Counted from the first letter of the stretch, positions 1 through 6,081 are shown. The stretch: 7,201 nt of DNA from Planctomycetaceae bacterium (GCA_020426085.1 JAGQQP010000207.1:1-7201), one strand, 5' to 3'. The notes: generated by a model not told the origin, from the letters alone. Made by a program: numbers and translations.

Positions 1-1182
1 AGGTGGTTTGGTGAACGCCTCTGAAACGATCAGCGCGGGGTCTCCAAACAGAATCCGCGCCGCGGTCCCCTTGAGCATCACATCGCTGGGTGTCCATTTC
101 GGAGAAGGCATCTGATCCACAAACGGCTCGAGTTCAGGCAGCCTCCCCCCATTCCCCAGGATCACGCCGTTATGAGTGTGCCGCATGACATCGCCCAGCG
201 AGCGTCCGGTATAGGCCAGGTATTCCATTTCCTGGTAGACCGGAATCCCGTGATCAGGATGCAGGGCTGCCAGGTAGGCGATGGTACTGTTATCGAGCAG
301 GTTCAGGCAAAAACTTTTTTCCGCAGAGACCGTCTTACTCTCGACCTTCCCTTTTGGGGTCCATTGTTTATACCAGCGACTGGTGACCCCCGTATAACAG
401 GCACCATTAAAGATCACACTGGGGGAAAGTTTCAGTTGTTTCGCCTGCTGACCTTGCAGCCCATCGATCACCCCGTCCGGATCGCCATGACCGCCCAGAT
501 GAATCAACCCTGCACCCTGCAGCGCATCCAGTCGGCTGTCGGTAAATCCGTCGGCACCGTGCGATATACTCGCCAGTGCCGTCCGCTCCTGATACACGGG
601 AATCATGAAACAACCCGCATGCTGCAGGAACTGGTTCTGAGGAGCCTGGGGGTTGGGTCCGAAATTATCGATGAGCTTACCCGGTAAAGTGGATTCACCC
701 TTCACAGCTTTGGCAGTTCGCTCCACGAATGAAGTGACAGCGTCTGGATTCGCACCGGTAATAAATCCACTACTGACATCAACGAGTGGATCATCATCAA
801 TCCGGGTGGTCAATGCCAGCCATTTCCAGGCAAAGTTCACATCAAGTTCATCCGGCTTAATAAATATCAGCGCATACCGAGGCTGAATCGTGCGGAGTGA
901 CTCCAGCAGCGATTCCAGATCTTCAAGGGAAAACTTCAACCGGGTGGCATGCGTATGCAGTGCTTCCGCTTTCTGAATCGCACGCTGGTAATCGCGATCA
1001 GCGGCTGCAGTCACCAGAATCACATAGGGGCCTGAACTGTCCAGTCGCACGGACAAAGGTTGACGCGGCTTTGAGAATGCGAATGGCTGACAGGCGAAGA
1101 GCACTACAAAACTGGAAACAGCAATTCCAGCCAGACTCAAGGTCCAGATCAAAGCCTGACGTTTGTGTGACTGCATCACCAT
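1..1182 (-). CDS. C25 (gingipain-like) caspase-fold peptidase homologue, exported, partial at left edge
   Basis: Reading the minus strand from the ATG at 1182 gives 394 codons with no stop, running off position 1, so the C-terminus is missing. AGGA lies 8 bases before this ATG; a second in-frame ATG at 1176 is less well placed. Residues 10-31 form a hydrophobic signal segment ending in LFAC (Cys31), so it may be a lipoprotein, although Phe at -2 is unusual for a lipobox. The segment around 52-62 (PYVILVTAAAD) resembles the opening strand of C25 domains. GGHGD places a candidate catalytic His at 232, and IFNGACYTG places a candidate Cys at 262, a spacing close to that of the His/Cys dyad of gingipains. 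LFGDPAL at 378-384 matches the GDP motif that usually closes the C25 catalytic domain. From these I infer a caspase-fold cysteine peptidase acting outside the cytoplasm. No long propeptide is present. The gene follows a small membrane protein by 17 bases and is probably co-transcribed with it. The substrate cannot be read from the sequence. A catalytically altered relative is possible. Confidence 0.8.
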   Translation of the reverse strand, partial: MVMQSHKRQALIWTLSLAGIAVSSFVVLFACQPFAFSKPRQPLSVRLDSSGPYVILVTAAADRDYQRAIQKAEALHTHATRLKFSLEDLESLLESLRTIQPRYALIFIKPDELDVNFAWKWLALTTRIDDDPLVDVSSGFITGANPDAVTSFVERTAKAVKGESTLPGKLIDNFGPNPQAPQNQFLQHAGCFMIPVYQERTALASISHGADGFTDSRLDALQGAGLIHLGGHGDPDGVIDGLQGQQAKQLKLSPSVIFNGACYTGVTSRWYKQWTPKGKVESKTVSAEKSFCLNLLDNSTIAYLAALHPDHGIPVYQEMEYLAYTGRSLGDVMRHTHNGVILGNGGRLPELEPFVDQMPSPKWTPSDVMLKGTAARILFGDPALIVSEAFTKPP

Positions 1183-1199
1183 GGTTCGTTTCCTGTCAT

Positions 1200-1559
1200 T
1201 CAGCCGACACGGATCGATTCAGCGGCGATGCGTCGGTTTTCTGCCTCTTGATAATTTTTGCGAATCACCGGAATCAAAGCACCGGGGATGATGGTAAACA
1301 CCAATCCCACCATCAGAATCGGATACCAGATTCCATAAGGTTGTCCGCTGATAAGCGCGAACAGGCCGACACCACTCAGGATCAGTCCGATGATTACGAA
1401 CATGAACATCCCGCCGAGGATGACTTTGCGTCCCTTCCCGCGCGGAGACAGAATTCCACACAGAGCCCCCCATATGCCGCACAATGCTCCCCCGCCACCG
1501 CCGACAATCGCCCCGAACCAGGCACCAAATGTAACAGGATCAAACCAGGGTGCATCCAT
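1200..1559 (-). CDS. Small three-helix membrane protein with glycine-zipper first helix, function unknown
   Basis: A 119-residue protein. The ATG at 1559 is preceded by AGAGGA with about 9 bases spacing, which supports the start. Three hydrophobic segments are visible: about 10-37, very glycine-rich (a run of five Gly at 20-24, then further Gly at 3-4 residue intervals, with Cys27 and Cys34), about 47-70, and about 77-98. A short loop with Arg/Lys (PRGKGRK, 39-45) separates helices 1 and 2. The tail from 99 is charged and probably helical. The basic 39-45 loop suggests it faces the cytoplasm. Glycine zippers favour tight helix packing or oligomers; a role as a membrane partner, anchor or pore is only inference. 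It sits 111 bases after the DUF2089-like gene and 17 bases before the C25-like gene. I recognise no characterised family. Confidence 0.85.
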   Translation of the reverse strand: MDAPWFDPVTFGAWFGAIVGGGGGALCGIWGALCGILSPRGKGRKVILGGMFMFVIIGLILSGVGLFALISGQPYGIWYPILMVGLVFTIIPGALIPVIRKNYQEAENRRIAAESIRVG

Positions 1560-1602
1560 AATGCTATTCCTCTTGCCTCTAGACTGTGTCCAGAATTAGT
1601 AA

Positions 1603-1650
1603 AGCGTCTCCAGGTCTATTGGGACCGAGTCTCTAAGATTGTCAGACGCT
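1603..1650 (-). other. Inverted repeat between the DUF2089-like gene and the membrane protein gene
   Basis: AGCGTCT (1603-1609) and AGACGCT (1644-1650) are perfect 7-bp complementary arms around 34 bases, and the loop contains a nested pair GGTC/GACC (1613-1616 with 1623-1626). On the minus-strand transcript this could fold between the regulator and the membrane protein cistrons. There is no U-tract after it, so it does not look like a classical intrinsic terminator. It may be an mRNA stability or attenuation structure, or chance. Confidence 0.35.
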
Positions 1651-1670
1651 ATGGTTCAATGTGAATCGCT

Positions 1671-2027
1671 CTAATGAGTCGATCGATGTAATTCGAGAAT
1701 GCTCTGCGCCGCTGCTCCGGTGAGCTGGCCGGTTTCAACCAGATTGGCCAGCAGATTCGCCATTTCATCGCGCTCACGGTTTTCAACCAGCATTTCCAGC
1801 CGCACGATCAGTTTATCCAGCCGTGCCCGCACTGTCGGATAGCTGATACCGTAATAACGGGCCACTTGTTTCAACGAACCGGAGGCCAGCACCAGCTGCA
1901 ATATGAACTCCAGATTCTCCTGATCCAGAGTCAGCAGGGGATGCTCCGGTCGTTGAGTTTGACCAGAAACCAGCCGCGACGTGACGGCCATTTCCTTTAC
2001 AGATTCAGATAGCTTGATATCGCTCAT
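1671..2027 (-). CDS. DUF2089-like helix-turn-helix regulator
   Basis: From the ATG at 2027 this is a 118-residue protein. The core (about 29-75) reads as a DUF2089-type domain: HPLLTLDQENLEFILQLVLASG, then a helix-turn-helix at 51-74 with SLKQVARYYGISYPTVRARL, whose second helix would contact DNA. A leucine-rich helical C-terminus (76-113) could dimerise. The zinc-ribbon N-terminus found in many DUF2089 proteins is absent; residues 1-28 are polar and probably disordered. An in-frame ATG at 2057 would add ten residues, but it has no ribosome site, lies inside a predicted promoter spacer, and the added residues come from AT-rich DNA. I therefore prefer 2027, possibly translated leaderless. It heads the membrane protein and C25-like peptidase genes and is the obvious candidate regulator for them and itself. 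Its ligand or signal is unknown. Confidence 0.85.
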   Translation of the reverse strand: MSDIKLSESVKEMAVTSRLVSGQTQRPEHPLLTLDQENLEFILQLVLASGSLKQVARYYGISYPTVRARLDKLIVRLEMLVENRERDEMANLLANLVETGQLTGAAAQSILELHRSTH

Positions 2028-2028
2028 G

Positions 2029-2043
2029 TTTAATATTATTAAA
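2029..2043. promoter_or_regulatory. 15-bp perfect palindrome over the -10 region, candidate operator
   Basis: TTTAATATTATTAAA has 7-bp perfect arms about a single central base. It overlaps the predicted -10 element (2035-2040) and abuts the preferred start codon of the DUF2089-like gene. A dimeric regulator bound here would block transcription. The sequence is pure A/T, so chance symmetry is more likely than in mixed sequence. Confidence 0.4.
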
Positions 2044-2063
2044 TCAACCTTTAACATTGTAAA
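2035..2063 (-). promoter_or_regulatory. Predicted sigma70-type promoter of the DUF2089-like gene
   Basis: On the minus strand TTTACA (2063-2058) is followed after exactly 17 bases by AATAAT (2040-2035); each differs from the consensus hexamer at one position. The start of transcription would fall near 2028, at or beside the ATG at 2027, implying a leaderless or nearly leaderless mRNA. The AT-rich context raises the chance of a false match. Confidence 0.5.
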
Positions 2064-2070
2064 CTACAAT
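2056..2070. promoter_or_regulatory. 15-bp palindrome over the -35 region, candidate operator
   Basis: ATTGTA-AAC-TACAAT is a perfect 6-bp inverted repeat with a 3-base centre that covers the predicted -35 element (2058-2063). Its centre is 27 bp from that of the second palindrome at 2029-2043. The two sites differ in sequence, so they may bind different proteins or only one may be functional. Confidence 0.4.
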
Positions 2071-2102
2071 ATCAATAAATTTGAATTTTTATTAAAACTA
2101 AT

Positions 2103-2118
2103 CCTGATCTCAATCAGG
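2103..2118 (-). other. Hairpin upstream of the DUF2089-like promoter, possible weak terminator
   Basis: CCTGAT and ATCAGG form 6-bp perfect arms with a 4-base loop. On the minus strand the hairpin is followed by an A/T-rich stretch containing TTTT, so it could act as a weak terminator that insulates the next promoter. The stem is short and only half GC, so this is tentative. Confidence 0.25.
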
Positions 2119-2325
2119 CAAGATGATCCATTTCTGAACCAGATTCAGATGAAATCATTCCCACATCAGCAGGTGGGCTCGAATCAAATTCGGACCGAGC
2201 GCAGCGAGCAGAAAATAAACAGTGTTGTGTTCAGCCAAGAAACAGCTCGTTTGCTCTCAAAACCATTCCTGAGTGAGGTCGGAAAGAGTATTTCCAGTTT
2301 ATATCTTTACTCTGTCAATTTCCTG

Positions 2326-2355
2326 TTGCCTGCGGCAATACCGGATTACATCCGG
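2326..2355. repeat. Two back-to-back 3-base-loop hairpins
   Basis: TTGCC-TGC-GGCAA (2326-2338) and CCGGAT-TAC-ATCCGG (2341-2355) are perfect inverted repeats separated by two bases. A compact tandem of stem-loops downstream of a gene resembles the layout of REP-type intergenic elements, but one copy in one window cannot establish a repeat family. Confidence 0.35.
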
Positions 2356-2403
2356 CACCACCCATTTTCGATTCTGTAGTACAACAAACCTGCTTTAATA
2401 AAT

Positions 2404-2430
2404 TTTCGTGTCCTTTCGTGTTTTTCGTGG
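2404..2430. repeat. Three tandem TTTCGTG units at 10-bp period
   Basis: TTTCGTG occurs at 2404-2410, 2414-2420 and 2424-2430, giving a 10-bp period, one helical turn. On the minus strand the unit reads CACGAAA. An inverted copy of TTCGTG, CACGAA, lies at 2453-2458, and TGGTTTTAACCA (2459-2470) follows. The element begins about 30 bases beyond the stop codon of the kinase gene. I recall similar CACGAAA-rich intergenic repeats in several bacterial phyla, but cannot verify this here. Confidence 0.6.
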
Positions 2431-2502
2431 TAGCAAAAACGCGATACCTTGGCACGAATGGTTTTAACCACGTATGAACTGCAAAGCAGATGCCCGCGTC
2501 GA

Positions 2503-4128
2503 TTAAGCCAGTATCTCAGATTCGCAGAAATTCGCGATCATGCTCACCAGTTTTCTGCGATCAATGGGTTTTGTGAGGTGATCATTGCAGCCGACGCTGA
2601 TGCATTTTTCCCGATCACCTTCCATGGCATTGGCCGTCAGGGAAATGATGGGACCTGAGTAACCCTGTTCCCGCAGTTGTCGCGTTGCCCCATAACCATC
2701 CAGAATCGGCATCTGCATATCCATCAGGATCGCATCATACAGCAACCCGATTTCCATCGCTCGCAGTGCGGCTTTCCGGGCAGCTTCGCCATTTTCCGCA
2801 ACGGTCACTTCGGCCCCGGATTTCTTCAGAATGAAACTGATCAGCTTCTGGTTGTCTGGACCATCCTCTGCCAGCAGAACTTTTTTCCCTTTCAGGATAT
2901 AAGCCTGTTCTTCAGATTCGGCTGCAGATTCCCGTTCCGCTGCTTTGCGGGCTTTTCGTGGCTGGAATTCCTGCAGTAGTTGAATCCCTTCCAGGTTACC
3001 GGTTCTCACCGTCGCACTGAATCGGGATCCGTGGTTCAATTCGCTGGTTGCAAAAATATCACCACCCAGGATATCGGTCAGACGTTTGCAGATGGTCAGC
3101 CCCAGTCCTGTTCCACCATATTTTCGTGTGGTTGAAGAATCGGCCTGAGAAAACGGACGGAACAGACCAGCCATCTGCGATTCCGTCATTCCGATTCCCT
3201 GGTCAATTACCGTAAACTGAATCTGCGGTTCTCCACCTGGATTTTCCAGAAAGGATGTTTCCAGGCGAATTGTACCTACTTCCGTAAATTTAATCGCATT
3301 CCCGATCAGGTTGATCAGGATCTGTCGGATGCGGGTCGGGTCAGAATGAATATTGGCAGGCAGCGGGAACTGATAGCCGGCTTCCAGTTTCAACCCTTTG
3401 GCTTCTGCCCGGACCTGTACCAGTTCCAGCACTTCTTCCACAATCGTCTGTGGAGAACAGAGAATCGATTCGGCATCCAGTTTCCCTGCTTCAATTTTTG
3501 AGAGATCGAGGATGTCGTTGATCAACTCCATCAGATGTCCGCCATTCCGCTTGATAGTATCCAGCGAATCGGTGATCAACTCTGGCAGTTCTAGTGACTT
3601 CGCTTCCAGTTCCAGAATTTCGGTGTATCCCAGAATGGCGGTCATCGGGGTACGGATCTCATGACTCATATTTGCCAGGAAGGCACTCTTTGACTGGTTG
3701 GCAGCTTCAGCCTGCTTACGTAACGTCTTCTGTTCTCGGAGCAGTTCGAGCGCACGAATCGCGTTGCGGACGCGAGCCTTGATTTCCGAATCGGTGGCCG
3801 GCTTGGGAATATAGTCAAAGGCACCTTCTTCAAAAGCGCGGGTAATCCCTTTACCATCGTTTTGAGATGTCACCATAATTACGGCAACTTCGTCGACCTT
3901 AAAGTTCGCACGCACCTCACGCAGTACCGCAAACCCATCCAGGACCGGCATCTCCACATCCAGCAGGACCAGATCCGGTTTCAACTCATGAATTTTTTGT
4001 CGCGCTTCTTCGCCATCAGCGGCGGTATGCAATTCGTAACCATCCTGCTGGAGTGCCTTGGAGAGAATGCGTCGCACCACATCTGAATCATCGACGATTA
4101 AAACTTTTGAGGGTTGTTTGCTGCTCAT
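2503..4128 (-). CDS. Cytosolic hybrid histidine kinase, REC-HisKA-HATPase-REC
   Basis: A 541-residue protein without signal peptide or membrane segment. Domains in order: receiver 1 (about 7-122) with acidic pair D13/D14, phospho-acceptor D57, T87 and K109; a charged linker helix (123-147); HisKA (about 148-215) with the H-box LANMSHEIRTP and phospho-acceptor H156; HATPase (about 260-377) with N-box Asn273/Asn277, DQGIGM (309-314), the F-box FRPFSQAD and the G2 box GGTGLGL (338-344); an Ala/Glu/Arg-rich linker (390-408); receiver 2 (about 414-535) with E421/D422, D470, T498 and K520. All residues needed for autophosphorylation and relay are present. There is no PAS, GAF or other sensor domain, so input probably comes from phosphorylation of receiver 1 or from a partner protein. 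No output regulator or phosphotransfer protein is adjacent. No clear Shine-Dalgarno precedes the ATG at 4128, but receiver 1 begins normally from it. Confidence 0.96.
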   Translation of the reverse strand: MSSKQPSKVLIVDDSDVVRRILSKALQQDGYELHTAADGEEARQKIHELKPDLVLLDVEMPVLDGFAVLREVRANFKVDEVAVIMVTSQNDGKGITRAFEEGAFDYIPKPATDSEIKARVRNAIRALELLREQKTLRKQAEAANQSKSAFLANMSHEIRTPMTAILGYTEILELEAKSLELPELITDSLDTIKRNGGHLMELINDILDLSKIEAGKLDAESILCSPQTIVEEVLELVQVRAEAKGLKLEAGYQFPLPANIHSDPTRIRQILINLIGNAIKFTEVGTIRLETSFLENPGGEPQIQFTVIDQGIGMTESQMAGLFRPFSQADSSTTRKYGGTGLGLTICKRLTDILGGDIFATSELNHGSRFSATVRTGNLEGIQLLQEFQPRKARKAAERESAAESEEQAYILKGKKVLLAEDGPDNQKLISFILKKSGAEVTVAENGEAARKAALRAMEIGLLYDAILMDMQMPILDGYGATRQLREQGYSGPIISLTANAMEGDREKCISVGCNDHLTKPIDRRKLVSMIANFCESEILA

Positions 4129-4162
4129 TGTATTTTCTGTCTGTGCCTGAATTGACAGTTTT

Positions 4163-4191
4163 AAATAGGTGAAACTTATCTAAAAATAGGT
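4163..4191. repeat. AAATAGGT direct repeat at 21-bp spacing upstream of the hybrid kinase gene
   Basis: AAATAGGT is found at 4163-4170 and 4184-4191, exactly 21 bp apart, or two helical turns, 35 to 63 bases before the kinase start codon. That geometry suits a regulator binding one DNA face. The rest of the 4129-4357 spacer shows no gene, no convincing -35/-10 pair and no terminator; it also contains the inverted repeat TGAACGTT/AACGTTCA (4244-4251 and 4294-4301). Confidence 0.35.
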
Positions 4192-4357
4192 CAGAGAGCG
4201 GCATTAAGTTGAGTTTGCGCAATATTTTCGCTCCTTTTTGAAATGAACGTTTCGCGCGGGTTCCGATTAGGAGAATTAAACCGGATTTCCAGGAACGTTC
4301 AGTGGGGGAGAAGATCCACACACTCTTTCAGGTGTCTCCGGAGAACTTCAAATTCGT

Positions 4358-5266
4358 TCAGTCGTCGGAGATACGTAATGCCGGAATTTCCTGTTTCAGC
4401 GCATCCACCACTTCGTCTGAAACGCCGGTATTGCTCAGGCTCAACTCCACCAGCTCGGGAGTACCAGTCAGATAACTCACCCCGTTGTCAGTCACTGCTG
4501 TGTGATCCAGGACCAGCACTTTCAGATGCGGCAGGCGGGCCAGCATTTTCAATCCCATATCGGTGATCTGGGTGCCATCCAGGTGTAAGATTTCCAGATT
4601 GCGGCATTCGGAAATCACCGCCGCCGTTTGATCGGAGATCTGGCAATTAGTGAGGATCAAATGAGTCAGGGTTTCTTTGGCAGGCGCCTGTTTCAGGATA
4701 CTCAGTTCTTCTTCCTGAAATGTGGAACCTGCCAGACTTAAACTTTTCAGTCCTTTTTTCTTTAATAGAGACACCAGGACTGATTTCTCAAACTGACAGT
4801 CCCAGAGCGAAAGATCTTTCAGCTGGGGGATTCGCGACAGCGCAGCGGCCCGTTTCTCATCAATCAGGAAATTTCTTACGATCAGAATTTCCAGCTTATG
4901 AAAATCTGGTAACAGTGCAAACAGCTCATCGATCTCTTTGGGACTACTTTTCGGCTGCTGCTGCCAGTTCAAATAGGTTACAGAGTGAGAATAATCGATA
5001 AATAGTCGAGGGATAAAAGTGGGACCAGGCATAGAACCGTAAGTGGTTACAGTGTTATCCCCTAAATCATTTTCATAGTAAACCAGGAGGTCCGCCTTCT
5101 GCTTCTGAAATGCAGAGACCAGCGATTGAAACTGAAAGATCAGAAAAAAAGAATACCCAATCAGTGTGCCGAGAAAAACAGCGGCAGCAATCAGCGTGCG
5201 GCGGACGAGAATCCGTCTGTTCTTGTTTGTGATTCGAACAGGCTCGGTTTCTACATCAGCACTCAT
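4358..5266 (-). CDS. Membrane-anchored leucine-rich-repeat protein
   Basis: A 302-residue protein. The ATG at 5266 follows an AGGT site by about 5 bases and lies 16 bases after the stop of the SDR gene, so the two are probably co-transcribed. Residues 1-23 are polar and basic (NKNRRILVRR), 24-46 form one membrane helix, and the basic N-terminal flank predicts that the rest is outside the cytoplasm. Seven LRR strands start at residues 125, 149, 173, 200, 224, 248 and 272, for example LEILHLDGT and LKVLVLDHT; the period is 24 except one step of 27. The later repeats carry the ITDxGLxxL pattern of the LRR type common in Planctomycetota. Such domains bind proteins or other surfaces and have no catalytic residues. 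Residues 47-120 match nothing I recognise. Ligand and role are unknown. Confidence 0.93.
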   Translation of the reverse strand: MSADVETEPVRITNKNRRILVRRTLIAAAVFLGTLIGYSFFLIFQFQSLVSAFQKQKADLLVYYENDLGDNTVTTYGSMPGPTFIPRLFIDYSHSVTYLNWQQQPKSSPKEIDELFALLPDFHKLEILIVRNFLIDEKRAAALSRIPQLKDLSLWDCQFEKSVLVSLLKKKGLKSLSLAGSTFQEEELSILKQAPAKETLTHLILTNCQISDQTAAVISECRNLEILHLDGTQITDMGLKMLARLPHLKVLVLDHTAVTDNGVSYLTGTPELVELSLSNTGVSDEVVDALKQEIPALRISDD

Positions 5267-5282
5267 TCACACCTCGACTCAC

Positions 5283-6056
5283 TCAGCGGGCAGTCCAACC
5301 GCCATCGACGGTGACCATACTGCCCGTCATATAACTGGAGGCATCGCTGGCCAGAAAGATTGCGGCCCCCTGAATCTCTTCCATGCGCGCCCAGCGGTTC
5401 ATCGCGACCGCGCCGACTATGAATTTCTTGATCTCTTCGGTTTCCGCGAACGGTTCGTTCATCGGCGTCAGAAACGGTCCCGGACAGATCGCGTTACAGG
5501 TAATTCCGTATTCACACAGTTCCAGTCCGAGTGCCCGCGTCATCTGCACCATGGCACCTTTGCTGGAAGTGTAAGGCGTACGGTTTGACATTCCCACCAG
5601 TCCCAGCGTACTCGCCAGGTTGATGATTTTTCCGTATTGTGCCTGCTTCATGTGGGGAACGACCGAACGCACGCACAACCAGGGGCCGGTAACATTCACA
5701 TTCTGCACATCCTGGAACTCTTCCAGTGTGATCTCATCAATGGGCCCGCGAATATTAATCCCCGCGTTATTGATCAGAATATCAATCTTGCCGAACTCCG
5801 AGATCGCCCGTTTGGTCATCGCGGCGACCTGCTCGGGATCGGTCACGTCGGCGGCCATCCCGATCACTTTGTTCCCATAATCGGATTGAATCTGCGCTGC
5901 TGTCGCTTCGACTTCATCCTGGTTACGACTGGTAAGCAGTAAATCCGCGCCTGCGGAAGCCAGACCTTCTGCCATTGCTGAACCCAGCCCTTTGGAACCT
6001 CCGGTAATAATGGCAACACGACCAGTTAAATCGAACAGTTTGATTCCAGGCAGCAT
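5283..6056 (-). CDS. Classical short-chain dehydrogenase/reductase (FabG / gluconate 5-dehydrogenase-like)
   Basis: A 257-residue protein of the usual classical SDR length. A Rossmann nucleotide-binding motif TGGSKGLG is at 18-25, D70 sits in the AADVTD adenine-ring motif, NNAG is at 96-99, and the catalytic set is Asn121, Ser149, Tyr162 and Lys166 (YTSSK). PG at 192-193 and the C-terminal TGSMVTVDGGW are typical. Arg44 after the second strand suggests NADP(H) preference, by family analogy. The N-terminus (LFDLTGRVAIITGG) resembles sugar-acid dehydrogenases such as gluconate 5-dehydrogenase and 2-deoxy-D-gluconate 3-dehydrogenase, but 3-oxoacyl-ACP reductases are similar, so the substrate is not assignable. 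The ATG at 6056 has a strong AGGAAGGA site (6070-6063) 6 bases upstream. It lies 25 bases after nadB and 16 before the LRR gene. Confidence 0.95.
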   Translation of the reverse strand: MLPGIKLFDLTGRVAIITGGSKGLGSAMAEGLASAGADLLLTSRNQDEVEATAAQIQSDYGNKVIGMAADVTDPEQVAAMTKRAISEFGKIDILINNAGINIRGPIDEITLEEFQDVQNVNVTGPWLCVRSVVPHMKQAQYGKIINLASTLGLVGMSNRTPYTSSKGAMVQMTRALGLELCEYGITCNAICPGPFLTPMNEPFAETEEIKKFIVGAVAMNRWARMEEIQGAAIFLASDASSYMTGSMVTVDGGWTAR

Positions 6057-6081
6057 GGATCATCCTTCCTCAGTCAGTGGT

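Larger units (their letters stand above)
2071..2502. other. Non-coding region with several small hairpins between the hybrid kinase and DUF2089-like genes
   Basis: I see no credible gene here. An open frame on the plus strand crosses it but is antisense to the DUF2089-like gene at one end and has no recognisable protein features. The stretch contains perfect short inverted repeats: CCTGAT/ATCAGG (2103-2118), CGAAT/ATTCG (2180-2192), GGAAA/TTTCC (2281-2295), TTGCC/GGCAA (2326-2338), CCGGAT/ATCCGG (2341-2355), TGGTT/AACCA (2459-2470) and CTGC/GCAG (2479-2489). None is followed by a clear T-run on the minus strand, so no confident intrinsic terminator for the kinase gene can be named. Confidence 0.6.

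Noticed and set aside
172..687. Open frame of 171 residues on the plus strand
   Set aside because: It is antisense to the C25-like gene, whose frame carries recognisable motifs; the plus-strand product matches nothing and has no ribosome site of note.
897..1664. Open frame of 255 residues on the plus strand
   Set aside because: It runs antisense across two real minus-strand genes and their junction; composition is rich in Arg, Ser, Gln and Pro as expected for a shadow frame.
2300..2320. TTGACA and TATAAA on the minus strand as a promoter for the DUF2089-like gene
   Set aside because: The two elements are only 9 bases apart, which is too close for sigma70, and a better-spaced pair lies just before the gene at 2035-2063.
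1981..2379. Open frame of 132 residues on the plus strand across the intergenic region
   Set aside because: It begins inside the DUF2089-like gene in antisense, reads through the palindromic promoter DNA, and shows no domain or ribosome site.
2479..2489. CTGC-AAA-GCAG hairpin after the kinase stop codon as an intrinsic terminator
   Set aside because: The stem is only 4 bp and no T-run follows on the minus strand.
4152..4181. TTGACA on the plus strand at 4152-4157 as a promoter -35
   Set aside because: No acceptable -10 element lies 16 to 18 bases downstream, and there is no plus-strand gene for it to serve.
4088..4321. Open frame of 77 residues on the minus strand between the LRR and kinase genes
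   Set aside because: It overlaps the start of the kinase gene out of frame, and I see no ribosome site or family resemblance. A small gene cannot be fully excluded, but nothing supports it.
4335..4344. TCTCCGGAGA palindrome just after the LRR gene as a terminator
   Set aside because: It has no loop and no following T-run; a 10-bp palindrome alone is weak evidence.
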